Of a DNA stretch of 64,000 bases, positions 8,237 to 17,209 are shown piece by piece. Made by a program: the position numbers and the translations under genes. Location: assembly GCA_036488725.1 (NCBI GenBank), contig DASXHD010000128.1:1-64000 (forward strand), read 5' to 3'. How positions within the stretch are numbered: the first letter of the stretch is position 1; each line of letters begins with the position of its first letter. The stretch comes from DASXHD01 sp036488725 (GTDB lineage: Bacteria > Myxococcota_A > Polyangia > Polyangiales > Polyangiaceae). The notes below the pieces were generated by a model. It was not told the DNA's origin and did not search any database. It saw nothing but the letters and a program-made list of their open reading frames with translations.

Positions 8237-9713
8237 ACAAGATCAGCGTCTCGCCTTCCTCGTAGACGACTCGGAACGTCTTCGGGATCTCGGCGCGCGC
8301 GTCCGGCGTGACGCCGAACATGAGGACGCGATCGAACCGCGGCGCCGCGTCGGCCCAAAACTCGCGCCACGCGGTGTCGTACGCGCGCGCGCAGTCGCCC
8401 GCGACGTGATTCTCCTCGCAGTAGACCGCGCGCGTCTTCATGTGCTGCGGAAAATATTCGAGCGTGATGCCGTGGAATCGCGCGGGCGGTTCTTTCGCGT
8501 AGCTCAGCGCGAACGACTTCGAGTGCGCGAACACGAGCGGCGCGCTGACGCCGCGGTCGACGACGTAGAGGCCCCAGACGTGCGGCATCGGCCACGTGTT
8601 GTCGCCGTGCGGACCTTTGCGATCGAACACCATCGGCAAGAGCCGCGAGCCCTCGGGGACCGCGCTTTCACCGCGGCAAACCTCGTCCCAAACGCGTGCA
8701 TTCTGCATATATTCGACGCCGAGCCCCGCGCTGAACGCGAGCGCGCACGCGCCGAGCGCGCCTTTCGCCCAGCGCGGCAGCTCCGGCACGCGCAGCACGC
8801 ACGCGAACCACACGAACGGCAAGACGCGCGACGAAACGAAGTACCAGTGGTGCCACTGATAAGGCAGCGCGAAATAAAGAACGATCAGCGCGCCGAACGC
8901 GAGCGGCGAAAAGAACGGTCGCGGCTCGCGAAACCGCCGCCCACCGAAATAGACGAGCACCGGCGCGACCACGATCGACGCGATCGTCCACTTCGAGAGC
9001 GACCACAGCCACTCGGCCCACGCGCCGTAGAGGAGCGCCGGCACCGACTGCCACATCCGCGCCGCGCCGGGCACGTGCGTCTCGCTCCCGAGCTGCAGCG
9101 CGACCGACCAGAGCGTCAGCGCGATCGCCGGCACGAGCGGGAGCAGGTCTCTCCATTTGCGCGAAACGATCACCTCGACCGCGACCAAAAATCCGAGCAC
9201 GACGACGCCGAACGCGTGCGTGTACCAAACGGCGACCGCGAGCGCGCCGGCGACCACCGGCCGAGATCGAATCTCGGCGAGCACGAGCAAGACGAGCGGC
9301 ACCGAGAGCGCGTAGTCGAGCATCCCCATCGCGACGAACCACGAGTGCACGAACGGCCACAAGAGAAAACATGCAGAATACACGTTTCCACCGAGCGCCC
9401 GAGCCGCGCGCGGATACGCGTACGCTCCGACCGCGCAGGTCAGCGTGACGAAGAGCTTGGCGGCGACGCGATATCCGGCGAGCGGCGCGACGAGCTTCAA
9501 AAATAAATAGAGCGACGCGTTCGTCTTGAAAAAACCATTCGAGACGAAGTTCGGAAAATGGTCGAGATGCGCCTCGATGTACGCGCTCGCCAAATGCTGC
9601 GGCAGGTCCTGGAGCGGCGGCACCGAGACGGCCCAGGTCGGCCACGCCGTGAGCACGAACAGCGCGAGCGATTCGAGCCACGCCGTGGCTCGGCCGTCTG
9701 CTTTCGCGCGCAT
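8220..9713 (-). CDS. Polytopic GT-C-like membrane protein, paralogue of the convergent neighbour
   Basis: A 497-residue membrane protein with about ten helices. It matches its convergent neighbour in the loop after helix 1 (VPPLQDLPQHL, Asp36), in the NGFFKTNASLYLF segment and in the C-terminal soluble part (SRLLPMVFDRKG here, AKLLPLIFDTKG in the neighbour). The last 17 bases overlap the neighbour's 3' end. ATG 9713 is only 23 bases from the divergent polA start, so promoter elements must extend into coding sequence. Probably a GT-C-type glycosyltransferase or a related envelope protein; the pairing suggests an inverted duplication. Confidence 0.75.
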   Translation of the reverse strand: MRAKADGRATAWLESLALFVLTAWPTWAVSVPPLQDLPQHLASAYIEAHLDHFPNFVSNGFFKTNASLYLFLKLVAPLAGYRVAAKLFVTLTCAVGAYAYPRAARALGGNVYSACFLLWPFVHSWFVAMGMLDYALSVPLVLLVLAEIRSRPVVAGALAVAVWYTHAFGVVVLGFLVAVEVIVSRKWRDLLPLVPAIALTLWSVALQLGSETHVPGAARMWQSVPALLYGAWAEWLWSLSKWTIASIVVAPVLVYFGGRRFREPRPFFSPLAFGALIVLYFALPYQWHHWYFVSSRVLPFVWFACVLRVPELPRWAKGALGACALAFSAGLGVEYMQNARVWDEVCRGESAVPEGSRLLPMVFDRKGPHGDNTWPMPHVWGLYVVDRGVSAPLVFAHSKSFALSYAKEPPARFHGITLEYFPQHMKTRAVYCEENHVAGDCARAYDTAWREFWADAAPRFDRVLMFGVTPDARAEIPKTFRVVYEEGETLILSTDGA

Positions 9714-9736
9714 CGAAAGTTGCTATAGCAGCACTC
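9714..9736. promoter_or_regulatory. 23-base divergent gap with a 10-base palindrome
   Basis: The whole spacer between the minus-strand GT-C-like gene and polA is 23 bases and is centred on the perfect palindrome TGCTATAGCA (9721-9730). The TATA-containing core could serve as a -10 element in either direction or as an operator half-site pair. This is a guess from position and symmetry. Confidence 0.3.
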
Positions 9737-12436
9737 GTGACCGCAGCGCTCCCCGCTCCGAACGCGGACAACGTCGTCTTCGTCGTCGACGTCTCGGGTT
9801 ACGTCTTCCGCGCTTATCACGCGCTCCCGCCGCTCTCGTCCTCCAAGGGCGAGCCGACGCACGCCGTGATGGGCACCGTGACGATGCTCGAGAAGGTCGT
9901 TCGCGAGCGCAAACCGAAAATGTTCGCCGTCGCGATGGACTCGAAGGCGCCGAGCTTCCGCAAAAAGATCGACGTGCGCTACAAAGCGACGCGCCCCGCG
10001 CCGCCGCCGGACTTGCACCAGCAGATGGTGCGCTGCGATCAAATCGTCCGCGCGTACAACATCCCGGTCTACGAAAAAGCCGGGCTCGAAGCCGACGACC
10101 TCATCGCTGCGCTCACGATTCGCGCGACGCGCGAGGGCATGCGCGTCGTCATCGTCAGCATGGACAAAGATCTGCTGCAGCTCGTCCACGACGACGACGA
10201 ACAAGTCGTCATGTGGGACTCGATGCGCGACAAGGTCTACGGCCCGGCCGAGGTGCGCGAAAAAATGGGCGTGCGACCGAGCCAGCTGCGCGACTGGCTC
10301 GCGCTCACCGGCGACACGTCGGACAACGTGCCCGGCGTGCCCAGCGTCGGCCCGAAGACCGCGACCGATCTCTTGAACGAGTACGGCACGCTCGAAGGCG
10401 TCTACGCGAGCCTCGACAAAATCAAGCGCGTGAAGCTGCGCGAAAACTTGCAGAATGCAAAGGACGACGCCTACCTCTCGCAGAAGCTCGTGACGCTCGA
10501 CGCGACCGCCGACGTCGCGTGGGACCCGGCGCACCTCGTCTACGGCGGGCGCAACGAGCCCGAGCTCCGGCGTCTCTTCACCGAGCTCGAGTTCACGCGT
10601 CTGCTCCAGCAGCTCCCCGCGCCGCCGCCGCCGAAGCGTGAGTTCGCCGCCATCACGCGGTCCGACGAGCTCGCCGCGTTCGCCGCGCGCGCGACCGAAA
10701 AGAAGACGCTCGCGTTCGAGATGCGCATGAGCGAAGGCGCGATCGTCGGCATCGCGGTCTCCGCGGCGCCCGGCGAAGGCATCTACGTGCCGATGTCGCA
10801 TCGCTACCTCGGTGCGCCCGCGCAGCTCTCGTGGGCCGACGTGAAGAAGACGCTCGGCCCGCTCCTCGCGAGCGACGCGGTCACCAAAATCGCGCACGAC
10901 ATGAAGTCGCAAGAGGTCCTCCTAGCGCAGCACGACGTGGCGCTCGCCGGCCCGCTCTTCGACACCGATCTCGCCGCGTACTTGCTCGACCCCGAGACGC
11001 CGCACGATCTCGTCGCGCTCGGTCGACGCGAGCTCGACGTCACGCTCCCGGTCGAAGGCGGCCCGCCGCCGACCACCGGCACGCCGAAATCCAAACGCGC
11101 GCCGAAGGTCCCGTTCGATCAGCTCGACGTCGAGAGCGCGATCGCGATCGCCGCGCCCGCCGTCGAAGCCAACGTCACGATCGCGCGCCGCCTCGAGCCG
11201 CGACTCGAAGCCGAGGGCCTCGCCAAGCTCTACCGCGACGTGGAGCTGCCGCTCGCGCGCGTCCTCGCGAAAATGGAAATGACCGGCGTCCTCGTCGATC
11301 CCGATCGGCTCGGGACGATCGGCAAGCGCGTCGAACAAGAGCTCGAGGCGCTCGAAGCGAAGGCCAAAGAAATCGTCGGCCGCGATTTTTTGATCCGCTC
11401 GCGCGATCAGCTCGAGTCGATCCTCTTCGACGAGCTCCAGCTCCCGGTCGTCAAACGCACGATGAAGGGCGGCCGCTCGACCGACGCCGAGGTGCTCGAA
11501 GAGCTCGCCATCCGCCACGCGCTCCCGAAGGTCGTCCTGGAGTTCCGCGAAATCGACAAGCTCAAAGGCACGTACATCGACGCGCTCCCGCGGCACATCG
11601 ATCCGAAGACCGGCCGCATCCACACGCGCTTCTCGCAGACCGTCGCCGCCACCGGCCGCCTCTCGTCGGTCGACCCGAACTTGCAGAACATTCCGATCCG
11701 CAGTGATTTGGGCCAGGAAATCCGCTCGGCGTTCGTCGCGCCGAAAGGCACCGTGCTCGTCTCCGCCGACTATTCGCAGATCGAATTGCGCGTCCTCGCG
11801 CACCTCTCGAAAGACGAAATGCTCGTCGAAGCGTATCGAAAAAACGACGACGTCCACGCGCTCACCGCGTCGGTCGTCTTCGACTGCGCGCGGGAAGACG
11901 TGACGACCGACATGCGCCGCAAGGCGAAGACGATCAACTTCGGCGTCATCTACGGCATGGGCGCCGAGGCGCTCGCGCGTCAGCTCGACATCGAGAAGGC
12001 CGACGCCGCGCGCTTCATCGCGAACTACTTCGAGCGCTACCACGGCGTCCGCGAGTTCATGAATCAGACGCTCGAAGCCGCGCGCCGCGGCGAGACCGTG
12101 CGGACGATGCTCGGGCGCCGGCGGTTTCTACCGAATTTGCATTCTGCAAATCGCGGCCTCCGCTTCGAGGCCGAGCGCATCGCGAAAAACACGCCGATTC
12201 AGGGCACTGCGGCCGACATCCTCAAGGTCGCGATGGTTCGAATCGGCGACGGCGCGGTCGTGCCCGGCGCGCGCATGGTGCTCACCGTTCACGACGAGCT
12301 CGTCTTCGAGGTCCCGGAGGCCGACGCGAAAGAAGCCGGCGCGCGCATCAAAGCTGCGATGGAGTCGGCGGTGAAGCTCGACGTCCCGCTCGTCGTCGAC
12401 GTCGGCTCGGGCCACCACTGGTCCGAAGCGCATTAA
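9737..12436 (+). CDS. polA: DNA polymerase I, proofreading site apparently degenerate
   Basis: An 899-residue Pol I acting in Okazaki fragment maturation and repair synthesis. The N-terminal 5' nuclease domain spans about 1-290, a 3'-5' exonuclease-like domain about 300-500, and the polymerase domain the rest. Polymerase motif A (ADYSQIELR, near 677), motif B (RRKAKTINFGVIYG) and motif C (VHDELVFE, near 851) are intact. In the exonuclease-like domain the residues matching E. coli Asp355 and Glu357 are Glu328 and Arg330 (FEMRM), Asp424 is Gln392, and Asp501 appears to be Glu. Proofreading is therefore probably lost, as in Taq and Bst polymerases. Start is GTG 9737. The stop overlaps the convergent protease gene by 4 bases. 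Confidence 0.97.
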   Translation: MTAALPAPNADNVVFVVDVSGYVFRAYHALPPLSSSKGEPTHAVMGTVTMLEKVVRERKPKMFAVAMDSKAPSFRKKIDVRYKATRPAPPPDLHQQMVRCDQIVRAYNIPVYEKAGLEADDLIAALTIRATREGMRVVIVSMDKDLLQLVHDDDEQVVMWDSMRDKVYGPAEVREKMGVRPSQLRDWLALTGDTSDNVPGVPSVGPKTATDLLNEYGTLEGVYASLDKIKRVKLRENLQNAKDDAYLSQKLVTLDATADVAWDPAHLVYGGRNEPELRRLFTELEFTRLLQQLPAPPPPKREFAAITRSDELAAFAARATEKKTLAFEMRMSEGAIVGIAVSAAPGEGIYVPMSHRYLGAPAQLSWADVKKTLGPLLASDAVTKIAHDMKSQEVLLAQHDVALAGPLFDTDLAAYLLDPETPHDLVALGRRELDVTLPVEGGPPPTTGTPKSKRAPKVPFDQLDVESAIAIAAPAVEANVTIARRLEPRLEAEGLAKLYRDVELPLARVLAKMEMTGVLVDPDRLGTIGKRVEQELEALEAKAKEIVGRDFLIRSRDQLESILFDELQLPVVKRTMKGGRSTDAEVLEELAIRHALPKVVLEFREIDKLKGTYIDALPRHIDPKTGRIHTRFSQTVAATGRLSSVDPNLQNIPIRSDLGQEIRSAFVAPKGTVLVSADYSQIELRVLAHLSKDEMLVEAYRKNDDVHALTASVVFDCAREDVTTDMRRKAKTINFGVIYGMGAEALARQLDIEKADAARFIANYFERYHGVREFMNQTLEAARRGETVRTMLGRRRFLPNLHSANRGLRFEAERIAKNTPIQGTAADILKVAMVRIGDGAVVPGARMVLTVHDELVFEVPEADAKEAGARIKAAMESAVKLDVPLVVDVGSGHHWSEAH

Positions 12437-13464
12437 TCTGCGCGACGGAATCGGAGGAGAACGAACGCGAGCGCGACGAGCCACGCGGCGGCGCTCCCCC
12501 TGTTGCCGGGCGCGGCGGGCGCGATGCGCGCGGAGCACGCGTTTTGGCCGACGCCCGAGCGCAAGCCTCCGCCGCCTCCGCCGCCCGCGTCGGGCGCGCT
12601 CGCGATGGGCTCCTCGAGCGGCGTCGCCGACACGAACGCGAACGCCGCGTTCATCACCGCGGTCTCGCCGCTCGGCTCGACGAAAACGTGACCGTACGAA
12701 TCGGAGCACGCGCCGCCGCGCGTGACCACGCCGACGATCGCGCCGCTCGCGTCGAGCACCGGACCGCCCGAGTCGCCTTGGCAAGTCGACTCGCCGAGCT
12801 CGAACTCGTTCGATCCGAGCGGCGTGTTGCTCGCCGAAGTTCCCGCGCCGACGCCGAGCACGTCGAGCCCGGTTTTGACGACGCGCACCGCGGTGCCGAA
12901 GCTTCCGTCGTTCTGGCCGTAGCCGACGACCGCGAGCGTCTCGCCGACGCGCGCCGCGGGCGAGAGACGAAGCGCGAGCGGCGCCGGCGCGAGCGATCGA
13001 TCGAGCGCGACGAACGCGACGTCGTCGTTGCACATGACGCTCCCCGTCGCGTGGAAAATCTTCGCGCCCGCCGCGTCGGCCGCGCCGTACACGTTGGGAT
13101 GCACGCCGAGATAAATTCCAATCGACGCGACGTCGACGTCGGCCCCGAGCTGCGGCCCGGTCGTCGACTGCCCCTGGGTGTCGCACGAGATCGTGCTCAC
13201 GACCGTCTGCGCGACGCAGTGCCACGCGGTGAGCACGAGATTCGGCGCGACGAGCGACCCGCTGCAAAGCGTGAACGGGCTGCCCGCGCCGATCTTCACG
13301 GCGACGACCGCGTCGTTTCCGCCTTGGTCGACCGACCCGCCGTAAATCGCCTCCGACCCGTCGCCGACCGCTTCCCCTGAGCAAGCACACACCAGCACCG
13401 AGAAGAGCGCGATCCATGCGCCCACGGCTGATTTCAAGCGTTTGCCCCCGATCCCCACGACCAT
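12433..13464 (-). CDS. Secreted trypsin-like serine protease with MYXO-CTERM-like tail
   Basis: A 343-residue S1-family peptidase. It has an N-terminal hydrophobic signal (about 12-28) with a possible lipobox Cys28 (VCAC), then IYGG at 40-43, the usual new N-terminus motif of trypsin-like enzymes. The triad is complete: His82 (TAWHC), Asp148 (NDDVA) and Ser232 (GDSGGP). The C-terminus has a Gly-rich linker, Cys310, a hydrophobic helix and RFRRAD, which resembles the MYXO-CTERM sorting signal that anchors proteins to the myxobacterial surface. The lipobox and C-terminal anchor would be redundant, so one is probably not used. Likely extracellular proteolysis. Convergent with polA, sharing 4 bases at the stops. 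Confidence 0.88.
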   Translation of the reverse strand: MVVGIGGKRLKSAVGAWIALFSVLVCACSGEAVGDGSEAIYGGSVDQGGNDAVVAVKIGAGSPFTLCSGSLVAPNLVLTAWHCVAQTVVSTISCDTQGQSTTGPQLGADVDVASIGIYLGVHPNVYGAADAAGAKIFHATGSVMCNDDVAFVALDRSLAPAPLALRLSPAARVGETLAVVGYGQNDGSFGTAVRVVKTGLDVLGVGAGTSASNTPLGSNEFELGESTCQGDSGGPVLDASGAIVGVVTRGGACSDSYGHVFVEPSGETAVMNAAFAFVSATPLEEPIASAPDAGGGGGGGLRSGVGQNACSARIAPAAPGNRGSAAAWLVALAFVLLRFRRAD

Positions 13465-13575
13465 CGGGCTGGGTCATCCACGCGGCGTGCCAAGGGCTGT
13501 GGACCGGAGGGCCCTCCATACGATAGTTCTCGGAAGGATCCATCTCGGTCGTTCGTACGTCGAACGGCGTATCCC

Positions 13576-15072
13576 ATGACTCAGGACGCACCCCCCAGCC
13601 GCGGTCTCGTCGCCGGAAAGTACGAGCTCCTTCGTCTCATCGGGCGTGGCGGCATGGGCTCGGTTTGGGAAGGCCGGCACACGTCGCTCGGCACGCACGT
13701 CGCGATCAAGTTCATCGAGAAGGAGTACGCGGACAACGACGAAGCTCGAAAGCGCTTCGACAACGAGGCCCGCGCCGCCGCCGCGCTCCAATCGAAGCAC
13801 GCGATCCAAATCCACGATCACGGCGTCACCGAAGACGGCAAGCCCTACATCGTCATGGAGCTCCTCGTCGGCGAAGCGCTCGACAAACGCATCGAGCGCG
13901 TGCGCGTACTCTCGCTCCAAGACACGGCGCACATCCTCCAGCAAGTTTGCCGCGGCCTCCAGAAGGCGCACGAGCACGGCATCGTTCACCGCGATCTCAA
14001 GCCGGAGAACGTGTTCCTCGTGAAGAGCACGGACGACGACGAAGAGATCGCGAAGGTGCTCGACTTCGGCATCGCGAAGATCCGCACGGGCGGCGCCGAC
14101 GCGGCCATCTCGAACAACACGCGTACCGGCGCGGTGCTCGGCACGCCGTTTTACATGTCGCCGGAGCAAGCGCGCGGTCTCCGCGACATCGATCACCGCA
14201 CCGATTTGTGGTCGCTCGGCGTCATCGCCTTCAAGTGCACGACGGGCCGTTTGCCGTTCGAGGGCGAGTCGCTCGGCGACTTGCTCGTGAAGATCTGCAC
14301 CGTGCCGATCCCGATGCCGTCGCAAGTGAACCCGCAGCTTCCGCCGTCGTTCGACGCGTGGTTCTCGCGTGCGCTCGAGCGCGATCCGAATCGTCGCTTC
14401 GGCAGCGCCCACGAGCTCGCCGAAGCGCTCGCGTACGCCGCGGGCATCAGCGTGAAGCGCGCGACGCCGATGTCGCAGCAAGGCTACGGCTCGGCGCCGA
14501 GCTATTCGCCCGCGCCGGGCTACGCGCCGCAAGCGCAAGGGACCGGCACCGCGATGGGCAACATGTCGCCGGCGCCGTACGGTTCCTACGGCACGCCGCC
14601 GCCTTACGCGCAGGCGCCGATGAACGTCACCTCCGCGCCGTTCGTCGCTTCGGCGTCGACGAGCAGCGGCGGGTCGAAGGGGCTCTACATCTTCGGCATC
14701 TTCGCCATCCTTCTCGGCGCGGGCCTCGTCGTCGCGGGCCTTCTCTACGCGGCGAAAAACCGAGGCGACGCGAACGCGGCGTCCCTCACCGCGACCTCGC
14801 AGCACGTCGTCGAGCCTCCGCCGACCGCGGTCGTGACGCCGCTGGCGACCACGACGACCGCCGCGACCGCGACCGCGACGCAGGCGCCGATCGCGACGGT
14901 CGCCATGACCGCCGGCACGCACCACACGACGCCCGTCCCCACCGCGACAGGCCATCACACCGTCGTCACCCACCCGACGACGACCGCGACGTCGCCCACG
15001 GTCACGTACACGACGACCCCGACGGCCACGGCGACCAAGAGCGGCACCGGCGACTTCGGCGCTGGCTTCTGA
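13576..15072 (+). CDS. Transmembrane Ser/Thr protein kinase
   Basis: A 498-residue Hanks-type kinase. The catalytic domain spans about residues 16-285 with GRGGMG (23-28), Lys45 (VAIKF), HRDLKPEN (138-145), DFG (163-165) and SPE in place of APE (195-197), so it should be active. A Gly/Ala/Tyr/Pro-rich juxtamembrane region follows, then one membrane helix near 373-395 (GLYIFGIFAILLGAG) and a periplasmic tail very rich in Thr, Ala and Pro. This layout is typical of myxobacterial kinases. The target is unknown. It precedes two outer-membrane protein genes, and a short hairpin lies in the gap before the first of them. Confidence 0.93.
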   Translation: MTQDAPPSRGLVAGKYELLRLIGRGGMGSVWEGRHTSLGTHVAIKFIEKEYADNDEARKRFDNEARAAAALQSKHAIQIHDHGVTEDGKPYIVMELLVGEALDKRIERVRVLSLQDTAHILQQVCRGLQKAHEHGIVHRDLKPENVFLVKSTDDDEEIAKVLDFGIAKIRTGGADAAISNNTRTGAVLGTPFYMSPEQARGLRDIDHRTDLWSLGVIAFKCTTGRLPFEGESLGDLLVKICTVPIPMPSQVNPQLPPSFDAWFSRALERDPNRRFGSAHELAEALAYAAGISVKRATPMSQQGYGSAPSYSPAPGYAPQAQGTGTAMGNMSPAPYGSYGTPPPYAQAPMNVTSAPFVASASTSSGGSKGLYIFGIFAILLGAGLVVAGLLYAAKNRGDANAASLTATSQHVVEPPPTAVVTPLATTTTAATATATQAPIATVAMTAGTHHTTPVPTATGHHTVVTHPTTTATSPTVTYTTTPTATATKSGTGDFGAGF

Positions 15073-15098
15073 TCGACGAAGTTTGAATGCGGCGCGCG

Positions 15099-15117
15099 GC
15101 ACGTCCGTCCGACGTGC
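15099..15117 (+). other. Short hairpin in the kinase/outer-membrane gene gap
   Basis: GCACGTC (15099-15105) pairs perfectly with GACGTGC (15111-15117) around a 5-base loop. No T-tract follows, so it is not an obvious terminator. It may be an operator or an mRNA hairpin just upstream of the start at 15150. Confidence 0.3.
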
Positions 15118-15149
15118 GCGGCCCATTTCAGGTAACGTGCCCCTTGGTC

Positions 15150-16487
15150 ATGAAAGTCCGCGCACTCTCGACGATCCTCGCGCTGTCTCTCGCCGTTCCC
15201 CTCGCGATCGCGGAGCGTCCTGCCCGCGCGCAAGTGTCCGACGCCGACCGCAACGCGGCGCGTGATCTGTACAACGAGGGTTGGTCGCTCCAACAAGGCG
15301 GCCGCTACGCAGACGCGCTCGAGCGATATCAACGGTCGCTCGCCGTGTTCCCCGCGCCGACGACCGCGTTCCGCATTGCGCAATGCAAAGCGGCGCTCGG
15401 CAAGCTCGTCGAAGCGGCCGAGGAGTACCGCGCGATCTTGAACGCGCCGCTCCCCGCGGGCGCGCCGCCCGCGTTTGCGACCGCGAGAAACGACGCCGGC
15501 GTCGAGCTCGGCAAGCTCGAGCCGCGCATCCCGAAGATCCAGATCAACGTGGCCCCCGCGGGCCTCCAAGGCTTGGTCGTTCAGGTCGACAACGTGAACA
15601 TGCCGACCGCGCTCGTCGGCGTCCCACGCCCGGTCGATCCCGGCTCGCACACGATCACGGCGAGCGCGCCCGGCTACGCGCAAGCACAAGCGCAAGTCGA
15701 CGTGCGCGAGCGCCAATCGCCGATGCCGCAAATCACGCTCACGCTGCAGCCCGGTGGCGGAGGCGTCGCGTACTCGCCGAACGGAGGCACCCCGCCGCCG
15801 TATCAAGGCGGCAACACGTATCCGAACGGCGGTTATCCACCGAACGGCGGCTACAGCGGCACGAGCGGCTACAGCCCGTACAACACTTGGGTCCCGCCGC
15901 GCCATCACGACGAAGGACCGCGCAACGCGTTCATGATCGGCGTCGACGGCGCGCTGTCGGTTCCGTTCGGTAGCCCGGCCGGCACCGATCTCACGTCGCT
16001 GCTCGGCGTCGGCGGCGGCGGCGGCGTCGACGTCGGCGTGCGTCTCGCGCGCGTGCTCTACCTCGGCGCGCTCGCGCAGCTGACCGGCTTCAACAATACG
16101 AACAAGAACGGCGGAAACGGGATCAACTTCGCGCTCGATGGCGTGCTCGGTCTGATGAGCAACCCGGAAGGCGTGGGCATCTACGGCGAGATCGGCGTCG
16201 GCTTCCGTTACATGTCGGTCAACGTCCCGACCAGTAGCGCGAGCTTCTCGATGACGACGCTCGACGTCGTCCTCGGCCTCGGCTTCCAGGTGAAGGGCGG
16301 ACCATTCCGAGTCATCCCGAAGATCGATCTCTACCTCGGCCCGAACGACGGCTCCAACGGCGCGCACGGCGCGTTCACGCTCGGCATCGCCGGGTTTTGG
16401 GAGATGCCGTTCGGCCCGCGGCCCGCGCCGCAGCAGCCTGCGAACGTTCCGGCCACGCCGGCCACGACCACCACCCCCGCGGAGTGA
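15150..16487 (+). CDS. Exported TPR, PEGA-like and beta-barrel protein
   Basis: A 445-residue protein with a signal peptide (MKVRALSTILALSLAVPLAI, cleavage near ARAQ). Next come a TPR-like helical region (about 30-100, with ARDLYNEGWSLQQGGRYADA), a PEGA-like beta domain (about 125-205) and a linker rich in Gly, Tyr, Pro and Asn. The C-terminal half looks like an outer-membrane beta-barrel or a lipocalin-like barrel. I chose ATG 15150 because the signal peptide starts there. The next gene begins one base after the stop codon, so the two are cotranscribed and probably work together. This modular type is common in Myxococcota and largely uncharacterised. Confidence 0.75.
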   Translation: MKVRALSTILALSLAVPLAIAERPARAQVSDADRNAARDLYNEGWSLQQGGRYADALERYQRSLAVFPAPTTAFRIAQCKAALGKLVEAAEEYRAILNAPLPAGAPPAFATARNDAGVELGKLEPRIPKIQINVAPAGLQGLVVQVDNVNMPTALVGVPRPVDPGSHTITASAPGYAQAQAQVDVRERQSPMPQITLTLQPGGGGVAYSPNGGTPPPYQGGNTYPNGGYPPNGGYSGTSGYSPYNTWVPPRHHDEGPRNAFMIGVDGALSVPFGSPAGTDLTSLLGVGGGGGVDVGVRLARVLYLGALAQLTGFNNTNKNGGNGINFALDGVLGLMSNPEGVGIYGEIGVGFRYMSVNVPTSSASFSMTTLDVVLGLGFQVKGGPFRVIPKIDLYLGPNDGSNGAHGAFTLGIAGFWEMPFGPRPAPQQPANVPATPATTTTPAE

Positions 16488-16488
16488 C

Positions 16489-17142
16489 ATGCATCGCCCG
16501 ATGGCGGCGCTCGTCGCCGTGATGCTGTGCGCGGCGAGCGCGCGCGCGCAAGACACCGACGCCCACGAGGTCCCGCCGCAAGAGGCCAAGCCCGAAGCGA
16601 AGCCGACAGGCCTCGTCATTCCGGTGACCATCCTCGGCGGCATCCGCGCAGGGGCCGCAGTCAACGCCGGAAAATTCGCGAACGACGTCGTCGGCGTGAA
16701 CGACATCGTCGCCGGCGTCGATCTCGGGCTCGAGGTCGGCGCGACCGTCTTCGATCATTTCTACGGAGGCCTCACCTTCGGCGGAACGCTCTTCGTCTCG
16801 CCGGCGTCGAACAGCAAGAGCCTCTCGTCGCTCCTCGTCGGCACCGAATTCGGTTACCTCACGAGCGCGCATCCAGAAAAGCCGGGCGCGTTCTTCGGGC
16901 TCGGCGTCGCGTACCGCGCGTTTTTCGTGAGCGACGCGCTCGGCAACGCCAACAAGTTCGACTGCCCCGACGCGCTCTTCACCGCCGCGCTCGAGATCCC
17001 CGCCGGCTCGTTCGTTCGCGTCATGCCGCGCGTCGACCTCGGCCTCGGCGCCATCGACGGCAACGTGCACGCGCTCTTCGTCTTCGGTCTCGCGGTCTGG
17101 CTCGGCGGCCAAGTGCACCCAAGCACGCGAAAACACCACTGA
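16489..17142 (+). CDS. Outer-membrane beta-barrel-like protein
   Basis: A 217-residue protein with a signal peptide (MHRPMAALVAVMLCAASARA, cleavage before QDTD). The rest alternates short hydrophobic and polar stretches typical of a small beta-barrel, and its C-terminal half resembles that of the gene upstream (a VMPRVDLGLG segment here against VIPKIDLYLG there). The start ATG 16489 lies one base after the upstream stop, so translation is probably coupled. Function unknown. Confidence 0.7.
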   Translation: MHRPMAALVAVMLCAASARAQDTDAHEVPPQEAKPEAKPTGLVIPVTILGGIRAGAAVNAGKFANDVVGVNDIVAGVDLGLEVGATVFDHFYGGLTFGGTLFVSPASNSKSLSSLLVGTEFGYLTSAHPEKPGAFFGLGVAYRAFFVSDALGNANKFDCPDALFTAALEIPAGSFVRVMPRVDLGLGAIDGNVHALFVFGLAVWLGGQVHPSTRKHH

Positions 17143-17209
17143 CGCGCTGCGACAACGTTTTACAACTCGATGACAATTGTTGGGCTGGCGACTGCTTAGC
17201 TTCCGGCCC

